Below are positions 48,727-48,928 of a stretch of 48,928 bases of DNA, in pieces. Source of the stretch: a virus; IMG/VR virus record IMGVR_UViG_3300025671_000101, positions 1-48,928 of that record; one strand, written 5' to 3'. Within the stretch, counting starts at the first letter, position 1. Every line of letters starts with the position of its first letter. The position numbers were made by a program, and so were the translations under genes. The notes under the pieces are model-generated. The model searched no databases. It had not been told where the DNA came from and saw nothing but the letters and a program-made list of their open reading frames with translations.

Positions 48727-48928
48727 TAGTAATACACCCCCCGCTGCACATCAATGTGGCTGGTAAACATACCGTGCCACCCATTGAGTTTGTTTTTAGA
48801 AATGCAGATGTGCCGTGTGGTGTTCTCTTCCTCTGACGTACCGGTCTTGCCGATACCGATGATTACATCTGCCTCACCAGCCTTACCGGTTCGCGAACCG
48901 TCGAGCATAGCATAGTCGATGAACTGCC
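48726..48928 (-). CDS. Replicative helicase (DnaB/T7 gp4-like), C-terminal part only
   Basis: The window cuts the gene; about 66 C-terminal residues are visible. The segment beginning FIDYAMLDGSRTGKAGEADV and continuing IIGIGKTG, then the late HGMFTSHIDVQRGVYY, matches the end of the RecA-like helicase core of T7-type helicases, which unwind DNA ahead of the polymerase encoded next. Walker motifs and any primase domain lie outside the window, so those cannot be judged. Confidence 0.75.
   Translation of the reverse strand, partial: QFIDYAMLDGSRTGKAGEADVIIGIGKTGTSEEENTTRHICISKNKLNGWHGMFTSHIDVQRGVYY

Larger units (their letters stand above)
23437..48898. repeat. Dispersed palindrome GTTCGCGAAC (8 perfect copies)
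   Basis: Perfect copies lie at 23437, 26363, 33590, 39975, 40766, 46856, 48564 and 48889 (first base of each). One-mismatch copies lie for example near 26857, 34485, 42087, 42658 and 42959. The half site GCGAAC/GTTCGC occurs about 100 times by eye throughout the window. Copies are in genes on both strands, in several reading frames and in at least one promoter spacer. Confidence 0.85.

Noticed and set aside
1-48928. LexA/SOS boxes as an explanation of GTTC/GAAC words
   Set aside because: The alphaproteobacterial box is a direct GTTC-N7-GTTC repeat, whereas the signal here is the contiguous palindrome GTTCGCGAAC, mostly inside genes.
1-48928. tRNA genes, CRISPR arrays and a tRNA-derived attP core
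   Set aside because: I saw no cloverleaf-like sequence, no regularly spaced repeats with unique spacers and no recognisable tRNA 3' end near the recombinase-like gene; a tRNA-scan would be decisive.

Overview
The window is most of the genome of a tailed, probably short-tailed (podovirus-like), double-stranded DNA phage of a marine alphaproteobacterium. The best match I recognise is the HMO-2011-type group (HMO-2011 infects SAR116; relatives infect Roseobacter RCA). The key evidence is the family-A DNA polymerase at 46635-48182, which carries a DnaJ-type CxxCxGxG zinc-finger segment inside the polymerase. I recall that trait as the hallmark of HMO-2011. Supporting signs are a monomeric B12-dependent ribonucleotide reductase, a MazG-like pyrophosphohydrolase, a T7-like endonuclease I, and many small virion and lysis genes of kinds seen in pelagiphages. 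The host assignment is inference. I see no tRNA, rRNA or CRISPR array.

Layout. (1) 1-4258, plus strand: an early/accessory block of small unknown genes, a Gp88-like cysteine protein and a DUF932 protein, with a characteristic extended ribosome-binding leader of the form AAGGAACCGAA and a repeat-dense segment at 947-1192. (2) 4259-4992: about 730 bases without a convincing gene, holding a strong plus-strand terminator, a minus-strand terminator-like hairpin, G-rich direct repeats and a good promoter. (3) 4993-17334: packaging and head genes in the order small terminase, four small proteins with related tails, large terminase, a 790-residue protein that contains a tyrosine-recombinase-like domain, portal, an overprinted small protein, a virion protein, scaffold, major capsid and a probable decoration protein. 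(4) 17335-20727: a terminator/promoter element, then holin, T4-type lysozyme and many tiny basic or membrane proteins. (5) 20728-30355: tail and fibre genes, interrupted by a free-standing HNH endonuclease at 26785-27294. (6) 30359-39968: internal virion/ejection proteins, including one of 1603 residues. (7) 40029-40214: a last small plus-strand gene with its own promoter. (8) 40211-48928, minus strand: the replication and nucleotide module. In transcription order it holds the helicase C-terminus (cut by the window edge), 3'-5' exonuclease, polymerase, an SSB-like protein, a Cas4/RecB-like nuclease, T7-type endonuclease I, MazG, DUF3310, NrdJ, a zinc ribbon, DUF6447 and a PD-(D/E)XK-like protein. 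Most neighbours overlap by ATGA or GTGA, so translation is probably coupled.

How it works together. The minus-strand module degrades or remodels DNA, makes dNTPs from ribonucleotides, replicates the genome and resolves junctions. The plus-strand modules package, build and eject the DNA and lyse the cell. The two arms converge at about 40.21 kb and presumably diverge in the part of the genome outside the window.

The most notable signals not explained by gene content are a highly iterated palindrome GTTCGCGAAC (8 perfect copies, about 100 half sites), the recombinase-like domain embedded in the packaging module, a hairpin present twice with compensatory stem changes, the TGACAAA repeat cluster, and several hidden small genes.
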